Shown here: one piece after another, positions 63,783 to 64,000 of the stretch
Layout: each line of letters opens with the position of its first letter
Position numbering within the stretch: the stretch's first letter is position 1
From: Doryteuthis pealeii
Lineage: Eukaryota; Mollusca; Cephalopoda; Myopsida; Loliginidae
Assembly: GCA_023376005.1 (NCBI GenBank)
Contig: CM042152.1
Span: 79,785,417-79,849,416 of the forward strand
Length of the DNA stretch: 64,000 nt
Reading direction: 5' to 3'
Program-made: the position numbers and the translations under genes
Notes under the pieces: generated by a model
What the model was told of the DNA's origin: nothing
The model's database searches: none
The model's input: the letters and a program-made list of their open reading frames with translations, nothing else

Positions 63783-64000
63783 GGTGAGAGGAGGGGGAGT
63801 GATAAGGGAGAGGGAGAGGGAGAGCGATAAGGAAAAGGGAGAGAGGGGGAGACAGACAGACAGACAGACAGATAGAGAGAGAGAGGGAGAGAGATACAGG
63901 AAGAGACGAGGAAGAGAGAGCAACAGAGAAGGAGGGATGGAGAGGGAGAGAGGGGGGGAGACAGAGATACAGGGAGTGACGAGAGAGAGAGCGACAAGGA
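63783..64000. repeat. (GA)n-rich low-complexity tract
   Basis: GA, GGGA and GACA units up to the window edge. Confidence 0.9.

Overview
The window is a piece of an animal nuclear genome, most likely a cephalopod and probably an octopus. It is AT-rich, coding exons are small and kilobases apart, introns have GT-AG borders, and almost all the rest is interspersed repeat. The tRNA-derived SINE families, AT microsatellites and non-LTR retrotransposon remnants fit an octopus-like mollusc. That assignment is an inference, because no species-specific marker can be checked here.

One protein-coding gene is supported. It lies on the minus strand and is a TMTC1-type gene: a multi-membrane-spanning O-mannosyltransferase of the endoplasmic reticulum with C-terminal TPR repeats. 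Fourteen exons can be joined from the start codon at 40054 down to 420. Every splice phase agrees and the joined frame encodes 715 residues. The last exons lie beyond base 1, so the C-terminus is missing. Intron 1 (13.2 kb) is the longest. The roughly 24 kb upstream of the start codon (40088-64000) holds no other gene that I can support.

Introns and upstream DNA are layered with repeats: (i) a tRNA-derived SINE of about 245 bp (SINE-A, at least 16 copies); (ii) a second tRNA-derived SINE of about 285 bp (SINE-B); (iii) a roughly 600-bp element (element C, at least 18 copies); (iv) MITE-like elements with terminal inverted repeats, several with clear target duplications; (v) non-autonomous Helitron-like elements ending in a hairpin plus CTAG; (vi) fragments of at least four non-LTR retrotransposons, one Penelope-like reverse transcriptase and mariner-like foldbacks; (vii) two minisatellites and many AT, GA or CT tracts.

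The most interesting layer is not in any ORF. Several unrelated repeats carry sequences that fold as type I hammerhead self-cleaving ribozymes. The best are at 31089-31143, 30793-30847 (minus), 25524-25579, 61114-61176, 59149-59209, 49386-49450 (minus) and 41702-41763. Each has the CUGANGA and GAAA core, a paired helix II, a very short helix III, and a helix I with an internal loop or bulge. Most sit in head-to-head inverted pairs next to AT tracts. The locus at 30246-31305 repeats a 437-bp unit that also carries a tRNA-like Pol III promoter, the layout expected of retrozyme or Smalpha-like elements.

Within the gene itself, exon 7 has a duplicated 5' splice site that could add exactly 48 in-frame codons. 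A MITE target duplication abuts the exon 12 donor hexamer, and exon 5 has two acceptors 10 nt apart of which only one keeps the frame.
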